Assembly (NCBI GenBank): GCA_016795385.1
Contig: JAEUHI010000064.1
Location: forward strand, 62,001-126,000
Length of the DNA: 64,000 bases
Direction of reading: 5' to 3'
Source: Verrucomicrobiales bacterium
GTDB lineage: Bacteria; Verrucomicrobiota; Verrucomicrobiia; Verrucomicrobiales; DEV007
Position numbers and translations under genes: made by a program. Positions 42,263 through 51,826 of the stretch are shown here, one piece after another (within the stretch, counting starts at the first letter, position 1; each line of letters starts with the position of its first letter). The notes under the pieces are model-generated. The model did no database searches and was not told where the DNA came from. It saw only the letters and a list, made by a program, of their open reading frames with translations.

Positions 42263-43792
42263 TCACCCCTTCCCCAACTTCAACACCGCCTCGACCAAGC
42301 CGGGGATGTCGTGATCCTTTGCCTCGAGGTCGACGGTGTAGCCGTTCTCCTCGACGGCTTCGCTGGTGACGGGGCCGATGCTGGCGATCTTGCAGCCTTC
42401 GGGAATGGACAATCCGAGATCGAGGAAACACTCGACGGTCGACGCGCTGGTGAAGGTGATGATGTCGGCGCCTTCTTCCTTGAAGCGCTTCACGGCCCCG
42501 GTGGGGTCTTCGGTCTCGGGCACGGTCTGGTAGGCGATGGCTTCATCGAGGATGACGCCGGCCTTGCCGAGGGTCTGGGAAATGACGTCGCGAGCGCCCT
42601 TGGCGCGGACCCAGAGCATGGTGGTGTTTTCGATGGACCCGTAGTCATCGAGGAAGGCCTGGGCGAGGGCCTCGGCGACGTGCTTTTTGGGCATGAGGTC
42701 GACGGCGAGGTGGTATTCCTTCAACTTCGCGGCGGTGCCGGGTCCGACGGCGGCGATGCGGGCTCCGCCGATCTCGCGGGCGTCGTGGCGGATCTTGTAG
42801 AAGGCGTCGAAGAAGTACTCGACGGCATTGGGGCTGGTGAAGATGAGCCACTCGTAGGTGTGGGCATCGACGACCATGCGGGCGAACTCGCGCGCCTCCT
42901 CGCCCTGGGAGGGCTCGGTGCGGATGGTGGCCATCTCGAGGACGTCGGCACCGAGATCGCGGAGACGGCGGCTGAGGGCGCTGGCCTGGGTGCGGGTGCG
43001 GGTGACGACGACGCGCTTGCCGCGGAGGGGCCGCTCTTCGAACCAATTGAGCTTTTCACGGCAGTTCACGACGGTGCCGAAGACGGCGACGGCGGGGGCC
43101 TGGAAATTCTCGCGCCGGGCGATCTCGGCGATGGTGGCGAGGGTACCGGTGATGGTGCGCTGCTGCCCGGTGGTGGCCCAGCGGACGAGGGCGACGGGCA
43201 ACTCGGGATCACCGCCTTCCTTCAAAATCGCGGCGGTGATGATGGGAAGGCGCTCGACACCCATGAGCATGACCTTGGTGCCGGGGGCCTTCGCGATCTG
43301 GGCGTAGTCGAGGGAGGATTCCTCCTTGGTGGGATCCTCGTGGCCGGTGAAAATGGTGAGCTGGGTGCAGTGGCTGCGGTGGGTGACGGGGATGCCGGCG
43401 TAGGCGGGTCCGGCGATGGAGGAACTGATGCCGGGCACGATCTCGAAGGGGATGCCGGCGTCGCGGAGCTCTTCGGCCTCCTCGCCGCCGCGTCCGAAGA
43501 TGAGGGGATCGCCGCCCTTCAGCCGGGTGACGATCTTGCCTTCCTTCGCTTTGTCGATGAGGAGCTGGTTGATGCCGCCCTGGGGGATGGCGTGGTCTTT
43601 CGATTTTTTGCCGGCGTAGATCTTCTCGGCCCCGGGCTTGGCCCAGAGGAGGAATTCGGCGTTGGAGAGGTAATCGTAGACGATGACGTCGGCCATCTCG
43701 ATGCACTCCTTGCCGCGCAGGGTCATGAGGCCGGGATCGCCCGGGCCCGCGCCGACGAGGTAACAGATGCCGGTTCCGCTTTTTTTGCTCAT
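42263..43792 (-). CDS. uroporphyrinogen-III C-methyltransferase/uroporphyrinogen-III synthase fusion
   Basis: A 509-residue bifunctional enzyme of sirohaem/cobalamin and haem synthesis. The methyltransferase (about 5-245) shows YLVGAGPGDPGLMTLRG, the SAM-binding KGGDPLIFGRGGEE and MLMGVERLP; the HemD part (about 255-505) shows RTRTQASALSRRL and TFTSASTVECFLDLG. The first part makes precorrin-2 precursors and the second closes the uroporphyrinogen-III ring. It follows hemC by 1 bp on the minus strand, so the products act in order. Confidence 0.92.
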   Translation of the reverse strand: MSKKSGTGICYLVGAGPGDPGLMTLRGKECIEMADVIVYDYLSNAEFLLWAKPGAEKIYAGKKSKDHAIPQGGINQLLIDKAKEGKIVTRLKGGDPLIFGRGGEEAEELRDAGIPFEIVPGISSSIAGPAYAGIPVTHRSHCTQLTIFTGHEDPTKEESSLDYAQIAKAPGTKVMLMGVERLPIITAAILKEGGDPELPVALVRWATTGQQRTITGTLATIAEIARRENFQAPAVAVFGTVVNCREKLNWFEERPLRGKRVVVTRTRTQASALSRRLRDLGADVLEMATIRTEPSQGEEAREFARMVVDAHTYEWLIFTSPNAVEYFFDAFYKIRHDAREIGGARIAAVGPGTAAKLKEYHLAVDLMPKKHVAEALAQAFLDDYGSIENTTMLWVRAKGARDVISQTLGKAGVILDEAIAYQTVPETEDPTGAVKRFKEEGADIITFTSASTVECFLDLGLSIPEGCKIASIGPVTSEAVEENGYTVDLEAKDHDIPGLVEAVLKLGKG

Positions 43793-43793
43793 G

Positions 43794-44771
43794 TCAGGAA
43801 TTTCGGGAAAGTTTCAAGGCCATCAGGCGATCGGCGAGGGCGGCGGGATCCGCGGCGGGGCCGCTGACTTCGGCGACGAAGGGCTCGCCGGAGGGATCGG
43901 TCTCGTCGAAGACGCGCACGGCCATGGCGAGGGTGGCGCCGTCGTCCTCGAACCAGGTGCGGGCGCCGACGGGGGTCTGGCAGCCGGCTTTCAAGGCGGC
44001 GAGCCAGGCGCGCTCGGCGGTGACGCGGGTGAAGGTGGGGGCGTGGTTGATCCGGGCGAGGGCCTCGCGCACGGCGGTGTTTTCCCTCAGGATCTCGATG
44101 CCGACGGCGCCCTGGCCGGCGGCGGGCAGGAATTGCTCCTCATCGAGCTCGCGGGCATGGACGGTGGTGCCCTCGAACTCGAAGGTGCTCTGGCCGGGGG
44201 TGTAGATGCCGAGGCGCTCGAGTCCGGCGCGGGCGAGGAGGATGCCGTGCCATTCGCCGCGGGCGGCGTGATCGATGAGCTTGCGGATGCGGGTGGGCAC
44301 GTTGCCGCGGATGTCGACCACATTCACGTCCTGACAAAGCCACGAAAGCTGGCGGGCCCGGCGCACGGAGCTGGTGGCGATGGTGCGGCCGTGCAAGAGG
44401 GTCAGATCGGGCACCCAACCCTCTTCGATGGTGAGGAGGATGTCGGGGGTCTCGGCGCGAGGGAGGGTGCAGCAGATCTCGAACTCGGGGGCGAGCTCGG
44501 TGGGCACGTCCTTCAGGCTGTGGACGGCGAAGTCGATCTCCTTCCGCAGGAGGGCTTCCTCGAGCTCTTTGGTGAAGATGCCTTTGTCGACGACGGCGTT
44601 TTCGCCCTGGCTGAATTCGCTGAGCTTCAGATCGGGCCGTTTGTCGCCGATGGTCTGGATGATTTTCACCTCGCAGGTGATGCCGGCGGCGGCGAGGGCG
44701 TCGCGCGTCAGGGTGGCCTGGGCGAGGGCGAGCTCGCTGCCGCGCGTGCCGAGGAGGAAGGGCTGGCTCAT
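43794..44771 (-). CDS. hemC: hydroxymethylbilane synthase HemC
   Basis: A 325-residue porphobilinogen deaminase. Family motifs are LGTRGSELALAQA at the start, HSLKDVPTELAPEF, RGNVPTRIRKL and the dipyrromethane-anchor Cys in KAGCQTPVGA (about residue 264). It joins four porphobilinogen units. ATG 44771 overlaps the hemA stop by 4 bp (ATGA), so the two are coupled. Longer in-frame starts would lie inside hemA. Confidence 0.94.
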   Translation of the reverse strand: MSQPFLLGTRGSELALAQATLTRDALAAAGITCEVKIIQTIGDKRPDLKLSEFSQGENAVVDKGIFTKELEEALLRKEIDFAVHSLKDVPTELAPEFEICCTLPRAETPDILLTIEEGWVPDLTLLHGRTIATSSVRRARQLSWLCQDVNVVDIRGNVPTRIRKLIDHAARGEWHGILLARAGLERLGIYTPGQSTFEFEGTTVHARELDEEQFLPAAGQGAVGIEILRENTAVREALARINHAPTFTRVTAERAWLAALKAGCQTPVGARTWFEDDGATLAMAVRVFDETDPSGEPFVAEVSGPAADPAALADRLMALKLSRNS

Positions 44772-45856
44772 GATTGGGGAAGGGGGCGGCCGGGGGTGTC
44801 GTTGCGCTTTCCGCCGGCCTCGGCGCGGTGGTGGCCCTCGGGCACGGGGGCGAGGGCCTCGATGCCTTTTTCGCGGAGGAAGGCGGCGATGAGATCGCGG
44901 CAGACGGCGATCTGGCGCTCGCGGCGGGATTTGCCCTCGTTGGCGATCTGCTGGAGCTGGTCGATGTTGTAAAGGTAGACGTTGTCGATCTCGTTCACCT
45001 CTTCCTCGATGTCGCGCGGCACGGCGATGTCGATGAGGAAGAGGGAATGGCCGCGGCGGCGCTCCATGACGCGGCGGATGGCGCTGGCATGGACGACGGC
45101 GTGGGGCGCGGCGGTGGAGGAGACGATGATGTCGACGTGGTCGAGCTTGGTCTCCCAATCGTCGAAGCGGACGGCTTCGCCCTTCAGCTCGGAGGCGAGC
45201 TCGACGGCTTTGTCGTAGCTGCGGTTGGAGACGATGATGCTGCGCGCTCCGCGCGAGAGGAGGCTCTGGGCGGTGGTGCGGCTCATCTCACCGGCGCCGA
45301 TGATCATGACGCGGCAGTGATCGAGCTTGCCGAAGATCTTCTCGGCGAGATCGACGGCGGCGGAGCCGACGGAGGTGGAGCCCTGCTGGATGCTGGTGCC
45401 GGAGCGGACGAGTTTGCCGACGGAGAAGGATTGCTGGAAGAGTTTGTTCATCCGGCGCGCGGTGGTGCCGGTCTCCTGGGCGAGGGCGTAGGCTTTTTTG
45501 ACCTGCCCGAAGATCTCGGTCTCGCCGAGGACCATGGAATCGAGGCCGCTGGCGACTTCGAAGAGGTGATGGGCGGCGGCCTCCCCGGCGTGGCGGTAGA
45601 ATTCGACTTCTCCGCTGGCGACGGCGAAGTGGCTCTCGAGGTAAGCGACGAGGCGATCGAGGGCTGCGGCGGGATCGGCGGCGCCTCCGTAGATCTCGAC
45701 GCGGTTGCAGGTGGAAAGGACGACGGCCTCGTCGATGCCCTCGACGCGGCAGATCTCGCCGAGGTGATCGGGGACGCTGTGCTCGGATATGGCGAGACGC
45801 TCCCGGATCTCAACCGGGGCAGTCTTGTGATTGACGCCGAGACAGAAAATGGACAC
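44768..45856 (-). CDS. hemA: glutamyl-tRNA reductase HemA
   Basis: A 362-residue first enzyme of C5-pathway tetrapyrrole synthesis. Catalytic Cys50 is in VLSTCNRVEIY. The NADPH-binding domain has VMIIGAGEMSRTTAQSL. SIFCLGVNHKTAPVEIRERL is the canonical start. It makes glutamate-1-semialdehyde from Glu-tRNA. It lies 32 bp downstream of a ccsA/hemX-like gene, as in many hem operons. Confidence 0.95.
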   Translation of the reverse strand: MSIFCLGVNHKTAPVEIRERLAISEHSVPDHLGEICRVEGIDEAVVLSTCNRVEIYGGAADPAAALDRLVAYLESHFAVASGEVEFYRHAGEAAAHHLFEVASGLDSMVLGETEIFGQVKKAYALAQETGTTARRMNKLFQQSFSVGKLVRSGTSIQQGSTSVGSAAVDLAEKIFGKLDHCRVMIIGAGEMSRTTAQSLLSRGARSIIVSNRSYDKAVELASELKGEAVRFDDWETKLDHVDIIVSSTAAPHAVVHASAIRRVMERRRGHSLFLIDIAVPRDIEEEVNEIDNVYLYNIDQLQQIANEGKSRRERQIAVCRDLIAAFLREKGIEALAPVPEGHHRAEAGGKRNDTPGRPLPQS

Positions 45857-45888
45857 CGGATCGGGGAGGAGTGGGAGTTTTGTCAGGA

Positions 45889-46659
45889 TCAGAGCGCCGA
45901 GAGGGTGGCGAGGGCGAAACCGAAGGCGGCGATGGCGGAGAGGGAGAGGTGCTTGGGCGGGAGCCTGCGCCAGGCGTGGACGATGAGGATGAGGGTGTAG
46001 GCGAGCCAGACGGCGCCGGAGACGATGAGGTGGAGGGCGGTGGGTTTCACCTGCATGAAGAAGGCGGCAACGATGCCGATGGTGAGCATGGCGGTGCCGA
46101 TGGCGACGAGGCGGACGAGGGCGATGGCGAGGTAGCGGATGGGCGGGAGGGAGTAGAAAAGTCGGCCGGGCTTGTGGCTTTTGAGCTGGCGATCCTGCAC
46201 GAGGTACATGACGCCGGCGATGCCGGCGAGGCCGAAAGCGCCGTAGGCGAGCAGGGACATGGCGGCGTGGAGCTCGAGCCAGGGATCGAGACGCTCAGGA
46301 GGCTGCGCGCCGGGGTCGCCGATGGCGAGGTAGAGGATGGCGAAGAGCTGGAAGAGGAAGACGATGGGCATCGAGAAGACGCCGAGAAGGGAAAGGCGGA
46401 AGGCGCGCCCGAGGGCGAGGTAGAGAATGACGATGCTCCAACTGACGAAGACGAGGACCTCGGCGCCGTTGGTGATGGGGCAGCGCCCGTGCATCTCGCC
46501 GCGGACCTGGAGGAAGAGGCTCTGGAAAACGAGCCCGGTGATGGCGATGGGGATGTTCAACCCGTGGGGACGGTCGCTCTCACGACGCCACGAGACCGCG
46601 GCGAGGACGAATCCGCCGAGGAAGGCAAGGGTGGCGAGGATGAGGTAGAGATCGTCCAT
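45889..46659 (-). CDS. cytochrome c assembly protein, CcsA/HemX-like
   Basis: A 256-residue integral membrane protein with about eight spans. WxWD-type or His-rich haem-handling motifs are not clear, but LDPWLELHAAMSLLAYGAFGLAGI and the first span (LILATLAFLGGFVLAAV) fit the CcsA/HemX family. HemX proteins are encoded next to hemA in Gram-positives and CcsA acts in cytochrome c maturation, so a role in haem delivery is plausible. It heads the minus-strand haem set. Confidence 0.8.
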   Translation of the reverse strand: MDDLYLILATLAFLGGFVLAAVSWRRESDRPHGLNIPIAITGLVFQSLFLQVRGEMHGRCPITNGAEVLVFVSWSIVILYLALGRAFRLSLLGVFSMPIVFLFQLFAILYLAIGDPGAQPPERLDPWLELHAAMSLLAYGAFGLAGIAGVMYLVQDRQLKSHKPGRLFYSLPPIRYLAIALVRLVAIGTAMLTIGIVAAFFMQVKPTALHLIVSGAVWLAYTLILIVHAWRRLPPKHLSLSAIAAFGFALATLSAL

Positions 46660-46819
46660 CGGAGGCCGCGGGAAACGCGGAGGGCGGTAAACCTAAGGCG
46701 CGGAGGCGGCTTTGCAAGGATTTGGCGGGACGCAAGGGCGCTCGGACGAGGTCGGGTGCGGATGTGTCCGGCAGATTCAGGGAGGCCAGCAGATGGGATT
46801 TGCGGAGTTTTTTGGCGGA

Positions 46820-47671
46820 TCAAACGAGGGCTCGGGCGACGAGCTCGGTGAGGCGGGCGAGGTCGGTGGCGGAGGTCTTCGCGACGAAACCGCGGGCGTG
46901 GGCGAAATGGACGTCGGCCTCATCGGCGATGCGGGTGAAATCGAGGCGGTCGCTGTCGTCGTGTCGGGAAAGCCCGAAGCCTGCCCCGCGACGATCGGGA
47001 TAAATGAGACCGTCGATTTTCTCGCCGGTCTGCTCGATGTAACGTCCGAGACCGGAGGACGGATCATCGGGCATGGGATCGGTGCGGGGCATGTAGAGGA
47101 CTTTCACGCGGCTCCCCTCCCCCACGACTTCGAGGACGGTGGCGTGGGCGGCGACGTAATCGAGCCGCTCGCGCAGGGTGCGCAGGTACATGAAAAGATC
47201 CTCGCCGACCATGCGCATGACCTCCCAGACGGGATCGCCGGGCTCGAGCTCGCGTTTTTGGGCGAAGCGGCGCAGCAGGGTGATGTCGACGGGGGAATTG
47301 AGGCGATTGACGACGGAACGCTCGATGCCGAGCCAATCGGCGGTGGCGAAGGGGCCGCGCGAATCGAACCATTCGGTGGGCTCGAGCCACTCGCAGAAGG
47401 TGCGGGCGTCCTCGTAGAGCCCGAGATGCTGGAGGACGAGGGAGAGGGAGCAGACGGGCTCGTGCTCGGCGGGGAACTGGTGGTGGTCGAAATTGCCCCG
47501 GGCGGGCTCGTGCTCGCCCCCGACATCGACGACGAGGATGCCGGGATCGTCCAAATCGGCGGGCTCGGGATCGCGCCGCCACACGGGCAAGGCATATCGG
47601 GCGATGAGGAGGCAACAGGCGAGGAAGTCGTCTTTGTGGGCGCTGCCGGGATGGGTGAGGATGGCTTTCAT
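46820..47671 (-). CDS. MYG1-family (UPF0160) DHH-like protein
   Basis: A 283-residue protein beginning MKAILTHPGSAHKDDFLACC. The metal-binding DHHQ is in GNFDHHQFPAEHEP, with further acidic residues (VVDVGGEH). MYG1 homologues are predicted metal-dependent nucleases or phosphoesterases; the bacterial function is not settled. ATG 47671 is chosen, 11 bp after the heptosyltransferase stop, so the pair is likely co-transcribed. Confidence 0.8.
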   Translation of the reverse strand: MKAILTHPGSAHKDDFLACCLLIARYALPVWRRDPEPADLDDPGILVVDVGGEHEPARGNFDHHQFPAEHEPVCSLSLVLQHLGLYEDARTFCEWLEPTEWFDSRGPFATADWLGIERSVVNRLNSPVDITLLRRFAQKRELEPGDPVWEVMRMVGEDLFMYLRTLRERLDYVAAHATVLEVVGEGSRVKVLYMPRTDPMPDDPSSGLGRYIEQTGEKIDGLIYPDRRGAGFGLSRHDDSDRLDFTRIADEADVHFAHARGFVAKTSATDLARLTELVARALV

Positions 47672-47682
47672 GGTCGCTCCTT

Positions 47683-48756
47683 TCAAGCGTGCGGGGCCGG
47701 TGGGGCGGTGGTGGCGGCGGCCTCGAGGATGGACTCGATGGCCTGGGTGACGCGCGAGGGCTCGATCCGCAGCATGCAGCGGTAATCGACGGGGCATTCG
47801 CGGAGGAAGCAGGGGCTGCAATCGGCTTTTTCCCGCACGACGCGGTGCCCCTCGCCCAGCGGGGCGGTCAAATCGGGATCGGTGGAGCCGAAAATGGCGA
47901 CGGTGGGCACGCCAAGGGCGGCAGCGAGGTGCATGGTGCCGGTGTCGTTCGTGGCGACGAGGTGGCAGGTGCGGAGCTCGTCGACGAGGCCGGCGATGGT
48001 GGTCTGGCCGGCCCGGTTGACGCGCGGTTCTGCCAGGAGGGCGGCGAGATCATCGCCGATGCCGCGCTCGGCGGGGCTGCCGTAGATGGAGACACGCACG
48101 GTCACCCCCGGCCGCCGCTCGCGGAGGAGACGCACGGCTTCTGCGTAACGATCGACGGGGTAACGTTTCGCATTGCCATACTCGGCCCCGGGACAGAGGC
48201 CGAGGTGGATTTCGCCCGGGTCGGCCGGGATCGAGGTGGGAGCCGGGGGGATGGCGAGGAGCTCGTCATCGCCGCCCATGGGCAGACCGAGGGCGCGGAC
48301 GAGATCGAGGTAGCGATAGGCATCGTGACGCGGCGCGGCGGGGGCGATCTCGGGCACGGCGAGCCGCAGGAGGAGGCTCCGCTGATGCCCGGCGAATCCG
48401 GCGAGGCGGCGCACGCCGCCGAGGCGCAGCTCGAGCGCGGAGCGGAAGGAATTCGGCAGGAGGAGGCCCGCGTCAAACGATCCGTGGCCACGGATGATGC
48501 GCCCCACGGCAAAGGGCGAGAGGCCTTTGGCGAAGGGAATGACGGCATCGACGACATCGCAGGCCTGCCAGAGCGGGGCGAGATTTTCGCGGCAGACCAT
48601 GGTGAGATGGACCCCGGGCCGGGCGCGTTTCAGGGCGCGGACGGCGGGCATGGCCATGCAGGCATCCCCGAGGGGATTCGGCGAGCGAACGATCCAGCGC
48701 GTCGGGGTGAGCCAAGGGGATCGGTCCGCGTTCGATGGGTCTCCGGCGGAGGTCAT
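47683..48756 (-). CDS. ADP-heptose--LPS heptosyltransferase (WaaF-like)
   Basis: A 357-residue GT9 glycosyltransferase. Motifs are RSPNPLGDACMAMPAVRALK at the N terminus, GLCPGAEYGNAKRYP in the donor-binding region, and ATNDTGTMHLAAALGVPTVAIFG (about 268-290). Four Cys near the C terminus are in CSPCFLRECPVDYRC. The enzyme adds heptose to the LPS inner core and supports the presence of an outer membrane. Confidence 0.9.
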   Translation of the reverse strand: MTSAGDPSNADRSPWLTPTRWIVRSPNPLGDACMAMPAVRALKRARPGVHLTMVCRENLAPLWQACDVVDAVIPFAKGLSPFAVGRIIRGHGSFDAGLLLPNSFRSALELRLGGVRRLAGFAGHQRSLLLRLAVPEIAPAAPRHDAYRYLDLVRALGLPMGGDDELLAIPPAPTSIPADPGEIHLGLCPGAEYGNAKRYPVDRYAEAVRLLRERRPGVTVRVSIYGSPAERGIGDDLAALLAEPRVNRAGQTTIAGLVDELRTCHLVATNDTGTMHLAAALGVPTVAIFGSTDPDLTAPLGEGHRVVREKADCSPCFLRECPVDYRCMLRIEPSRVTQAIESILEAAATTAPPAPHA

Positions 48757-48820
48757 GGCTCAAAGGATCCGGCGGCTTGCCGGTGGAAATCTATCGTGAG
48801 AGCGGGAGAAAAAGGGGATC

Positions 48821-49498
48821 TCACTGCTCCTTGGCCTTGCCGTCGGCCGGAGCCGGGGCGGGTGCCGGAGCCGGCGCAGCGGGTGCGGGCGTCGCGGCGG
48901 GTTTCGGAGTCTCGGCCGCGGGAGCGGGTGCCGGAGCGGGAGTGGTGGGAGCGGGCGTCGCAGCCTTGGGAGCCTCGGTGGCGGGCTTGGTCTCGGCGGC
49001 GGGAGCAGGCGCCGGAGCTGCCGGTGTGGCAGGAGTTGCCGGTGTGGCAGGAGCTGCCGGAGCAGGCGTTTCGGTGGCCGCAGGCGCAGGTGCCGGAGCG
49101 GGGGTCTCGGTCGCGGGGGCAGCGGGGGCGGCCGGGGTAGCGGGCTCGACAGAGATGTTCTCAAGACCCGGGATATTCGAGATCTCGGGCGGAAGACCGG
49201 GCAGCTCGGGCTTTTTCGCCTCGATACCGTCGAGGACGTCGTTCGCGGCGGAGGCACGGAACTCGCGGGTCTTCACCATGGCCAGACCGATGGCGGACAC
49301 GAAGAAGAGGATGCCGAGCCAAGTCGTGAATTTCTGAAGCACGTCGGTGGTGTGGGCGCCGAGGGCGGAATCGAGGGCACCGCCGCCAAAGGCTGCGCCG
49401 AGACCTTCCTGCTTGGGACGCTGGATCAGGACGATGAGCACCATCAGGATGCTGACCGCGATGATGATCACCGTTAACAAAATGGATAAAATTGCCAT
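48821..49498 (-). CDS. secG: SecG preprotein translocase subunit with long Ala/Pro tail
   Basis: A 225-residue protein. The SecG core is at about 1-80: spans at 3-24 and 57-75 with the loop QRPKQEGLGAAFGGG typical of the family. SecG is normally about 75-110 residues, but here a low-complexity tail (about 118-220) of Ala, Pro, Thr and Glu (repeats like PATPAAPAAP) follows a linker (GLPPEISNIPGLEN). ATG 49498 is chosen; an upstream in-frame GTG at 49519 would add 7 residues. It lies in a minus-strand run with the heptosyltransferase. Confidence 0.88.
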   Translation of the reverse strand: MAILSILLTVIIIAVSILMVLIVLIQRPKQEGLGAAFGGGALDSALGAHTTDVLQKFTTWLGILFFVSAIGLAMVKTREFRASAANDVLDGIEAKKPELPGLPPEISNIPGLENISVEPATPAAPAAPATETPAPAPAPAATETPAPAAPATPATPATPAAPAPAPAAETKPATEAPKAATPAPTTPAPAPAPAAETPKPAATPAPAAPAPAPAPAPADGKAKEQ

Positions 49499-49577
49499 GG
49501 GGCGGCGAATATGCGACACAGGTCAAGGCTTGTAAAGGGCCAGTATTCCGCGCGAACGACGGCCCGATACTCCTCCC

Positions 49578-51794
49578 ATGAGCGATTCCTCCAGCGACTC
49601 CGCCGAGATCCGAGGCACTGTCCAATCGGTCGTTTTCCATAATGAAGAGAACGGCTACACGATCATGCAGGTGCAGGATGACCGCTCGGGCCCGATCACG
49701 GTGAGGGGAAAACTCCCGGCGGCGGTGGCGGGCGAGCGGATCAAGGCCGTCGGCGCGTGGAAGAGCGACCGTCGTTTCGGACGCCAATTCGAAGCCTCCC
49801 GCATCACGGCGGAGCCGCCCAAAAGTCCAAAGGGAATGATCCGATTTCTCGCGAGCGGCCTCATCGATGGGATCGGCCCGGCCTACGCCGAGCGCATCGT
49901 GGAGGCTTTCGGCAAGGACACGTTCCGGGTGATCGAGGAAGAATCACAACGGCTCGAGGAGGTGCCGGGCATCGGGAAATCGCGGCGGCTGCGGATCAAG
50001 GAATCGTGGAAACGGCAGAAGTCGGTGCGCGACATCATGATTTTCCTCCACCTCCATGGTCTCTCGACAGCGCGGGCGCTGCGGCTTTTCAAGACCTACG
50101 GTCAGGAGGCGGTGAACATCCTCCGCGCCGATCCCTACCGGCTCGCCCGCGATATTCCCGGAGTGGGCTTCAAGACGGCGGATGAAATCGCCCGTCAGAT
50201 GGGTCAGGCCGCGGAGTCGCCCCGACGCCTCGCCGCGGGGATCCTCCACGCCCTGGAGCAGGCGGAACGCCAAGGGCACTGCGCGCTGCCACGACCGGCC
50301 TTGCTCGAAGAAGCGGGGCGTCTCCTGGAGACGGAGGCGGGCGCGCTGGAGATGCCTTTGAATCAACTGATCCTCGAAAGCCGGGTGGTGGTGGAAAGCA
50401 GCGGCACGGAGGTGCTCGTGTTTTCGGCCGATCTCCATGCCGCGGAGGAGGCGGTAGCCCAATCGATCCGGACCTTGCTCGATCGGCCATCCTCGCTGCC
50501 GCCGCTCGATCCGGAGACGTCGATCGGCTGGTTCGAACGGCATCATTCCTTGAAACTCTCGCCGGAGCAGGCGGAGGCGGTGCTGCGCGCGGCGAAGGAA
50601 CGCTTTTTCGTGCTGACGGGCGGACCGGGGGTGGGCAAAACGACGATCCTCCGCGCCCTCATCGAAATCCTCGCGGCGAAGAAGGTGAATCCGGTGCTCT
50701 GCGCTCCAACGGGTCGGGCGGCGCGGCGGCTCTCGGAGAGCACGGGGCGCGAGGCTTTCACCCTGCACCGGGCACTGGAGTATCAGCCTGCCGCGGGATT
50801 CGCGCGCAACCGCCACCGGCCCCTCGCGGGGGATCTTTTCATCGTGGACGAGGCCTCGATGATCGACCTGCGCCTGATGGCGACGTTTCTCGAAGCGGTG
50901 CCCCCGCATGGCCACGTCCTCCTCGTCGGCGACGCGGACCAGCTCCCCTCGGTGGGGCCGGGCAATGTCCTCGCCGATCTGATCGCGAGCGAGGTGGTGC
51001 CGGTGTCGCGTCTCACCCACATCTATCGCCAGGCGGCGGAGAGCCGCATCATTAAAGCGGCGCACGAGGTGAACGAGGGTCACCTTCCACCGCTCGACAA
51101 CGCGCCGGATGGAGACTTTTTCTTTCTGCCACGACAAGGGGCCGAGGCGATCACGGAGACGCTCGAGCACCTCATTGCCGAGCGCATCCCCGCCCGCTAT
51201 GGATGGCATCCGCGCGACGGCATCCAAGTGCTGACACCAATGAACCGCCACAGCCTCGGCACGCGCGAGCTCAATGCCAGGCTTCAAAAGAAGCTGAATC
51301 CTCCCGGCGGATCGAAGCTGGAGATCGAGCGCTTTGGCACGACCTATCGCACCGGCGACAAGGTGATCCAGATCCGCAACAACTACGACAAGGAGATCTT
51401 CAACGGCGACATCGGCCACATCGCCGAGATCACGACTGAGCCGTCGTCGATCTACGTCAGTTTCGAGGGGCACCCCCGCGTCCATTACGAGCCGGGAGAG
51501 CTCGATGAACTCGCCCTCGCCTATGCGGTGACGATCCACAAGTCGCAGGGCAGTGAATTCCCCGCGGTCGTCATCCCGCTCTCGACGCAGCATTTTCCGA
51601 TGTTGCAACGGAACCTGCTCTACACCGCGATCACCCGCGGAAAGCGCTTTGTCGTCGTCGTCGGTGAGCAGCGGGCTCTCGAGATCGCGGTGCGGAACCG
51701 CGAGGGATTGCGACGCCACTCCGGTCTCGCGCAACGGCTCCGTGTCGGCGGGAAAGGCAGCGACGCAATGAAGGAGGGGAACGAAGAGGGTTGA
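49578..51794 (+). CDS. recD2: RecD2-type ATP-dependent DNA helicase
   Basis: A 738-residue SF1B helicase. The N-terminal OB-like part is followed by helix-hairpin-helix motifs (IDGIGPAYAERIVEAFG and EVPGIGKSRRLRIKESW, about 95-140). Walker A is LTGGPGVGKTTIL (about 346-358); Walker B-like FIVDEASMIDLRLM and motif IV GDADQLPSVGPG follow. The C terminus has YAVTIHKSQGSEF and TAITRGKRF. It lacks RecBC partners here, as RecD2 proteins do. Confidence 0.93.
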   Translation: MSDSSSDSAEIRGTVQSVVFHNEENGYTIMQVQDDRSGPITVRGKLPAAVAGERIKAVGAWKSDRRFGRQFEASRITAEPPKSPKGMIRFLASGLIDGIGPAYAERIVEAFGKDTFRVIEEESQRLEEVPGIGKSRRLRIKESWKRQKSVRDIMIFLHLHGLSTARALRLFKTYGQEAVNILRADPYRLARDIPGVGFKTADEIARQMGQAAESPRRLAAGILHALEQAERQGHCALPRPALLEEAGRLLETEAGALEMPLNQLILESRVVVESSGTEVLVFSADLHAAEEAVAQSIRTLLDRPSSLPPLDPETSIGWFERHHSLKLSPEQAEAVLRAAKERFFVLTGGPGVGKTTILRALIEILAAKKVNPVLCAPTGRAARRLSESTGREAFTLHRALEYQPAAGFARNRHRPLAGDLFIVDEASMIDLRLMATFLEAVPPHGHVLLVGDADQLPSVGPGNVLADLIASEVVPVSRLTHIYRQAAESRIIKAAHEVNEGHLPPLDNAPDGDFFFLPRQGAEAITETLEHLIAERIPARYGWHPRDGIQVLTPMNRHSLGTRELNARLQKKLNPPGGSKLEIERFGTTYRTGDKVIQIRNNYDKEIFNGDIGHIAEITTEPSSIYVSFEGHPRVHYEPGELDELALAYAVTIHKSQGSEFPAVVIPLSTQHFPMLQRNLLYTAITRGKRFVVVVGEQRALEIAVRNREGLRRHSGLAQRLRVGGKGSDAMKEGNEEG

Positions 51795-51826
51795 GTCAGA
51801 GACCCGACCGGGTTAGGATCGGCTCC

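Noticed and set aside
42167..43867. 566-residue plus-strand open frame opposite cobA-hemD
   Set aside because: It is a low-complexity Gly/Asp-rich antisense frame of the cobA-hemD gene.
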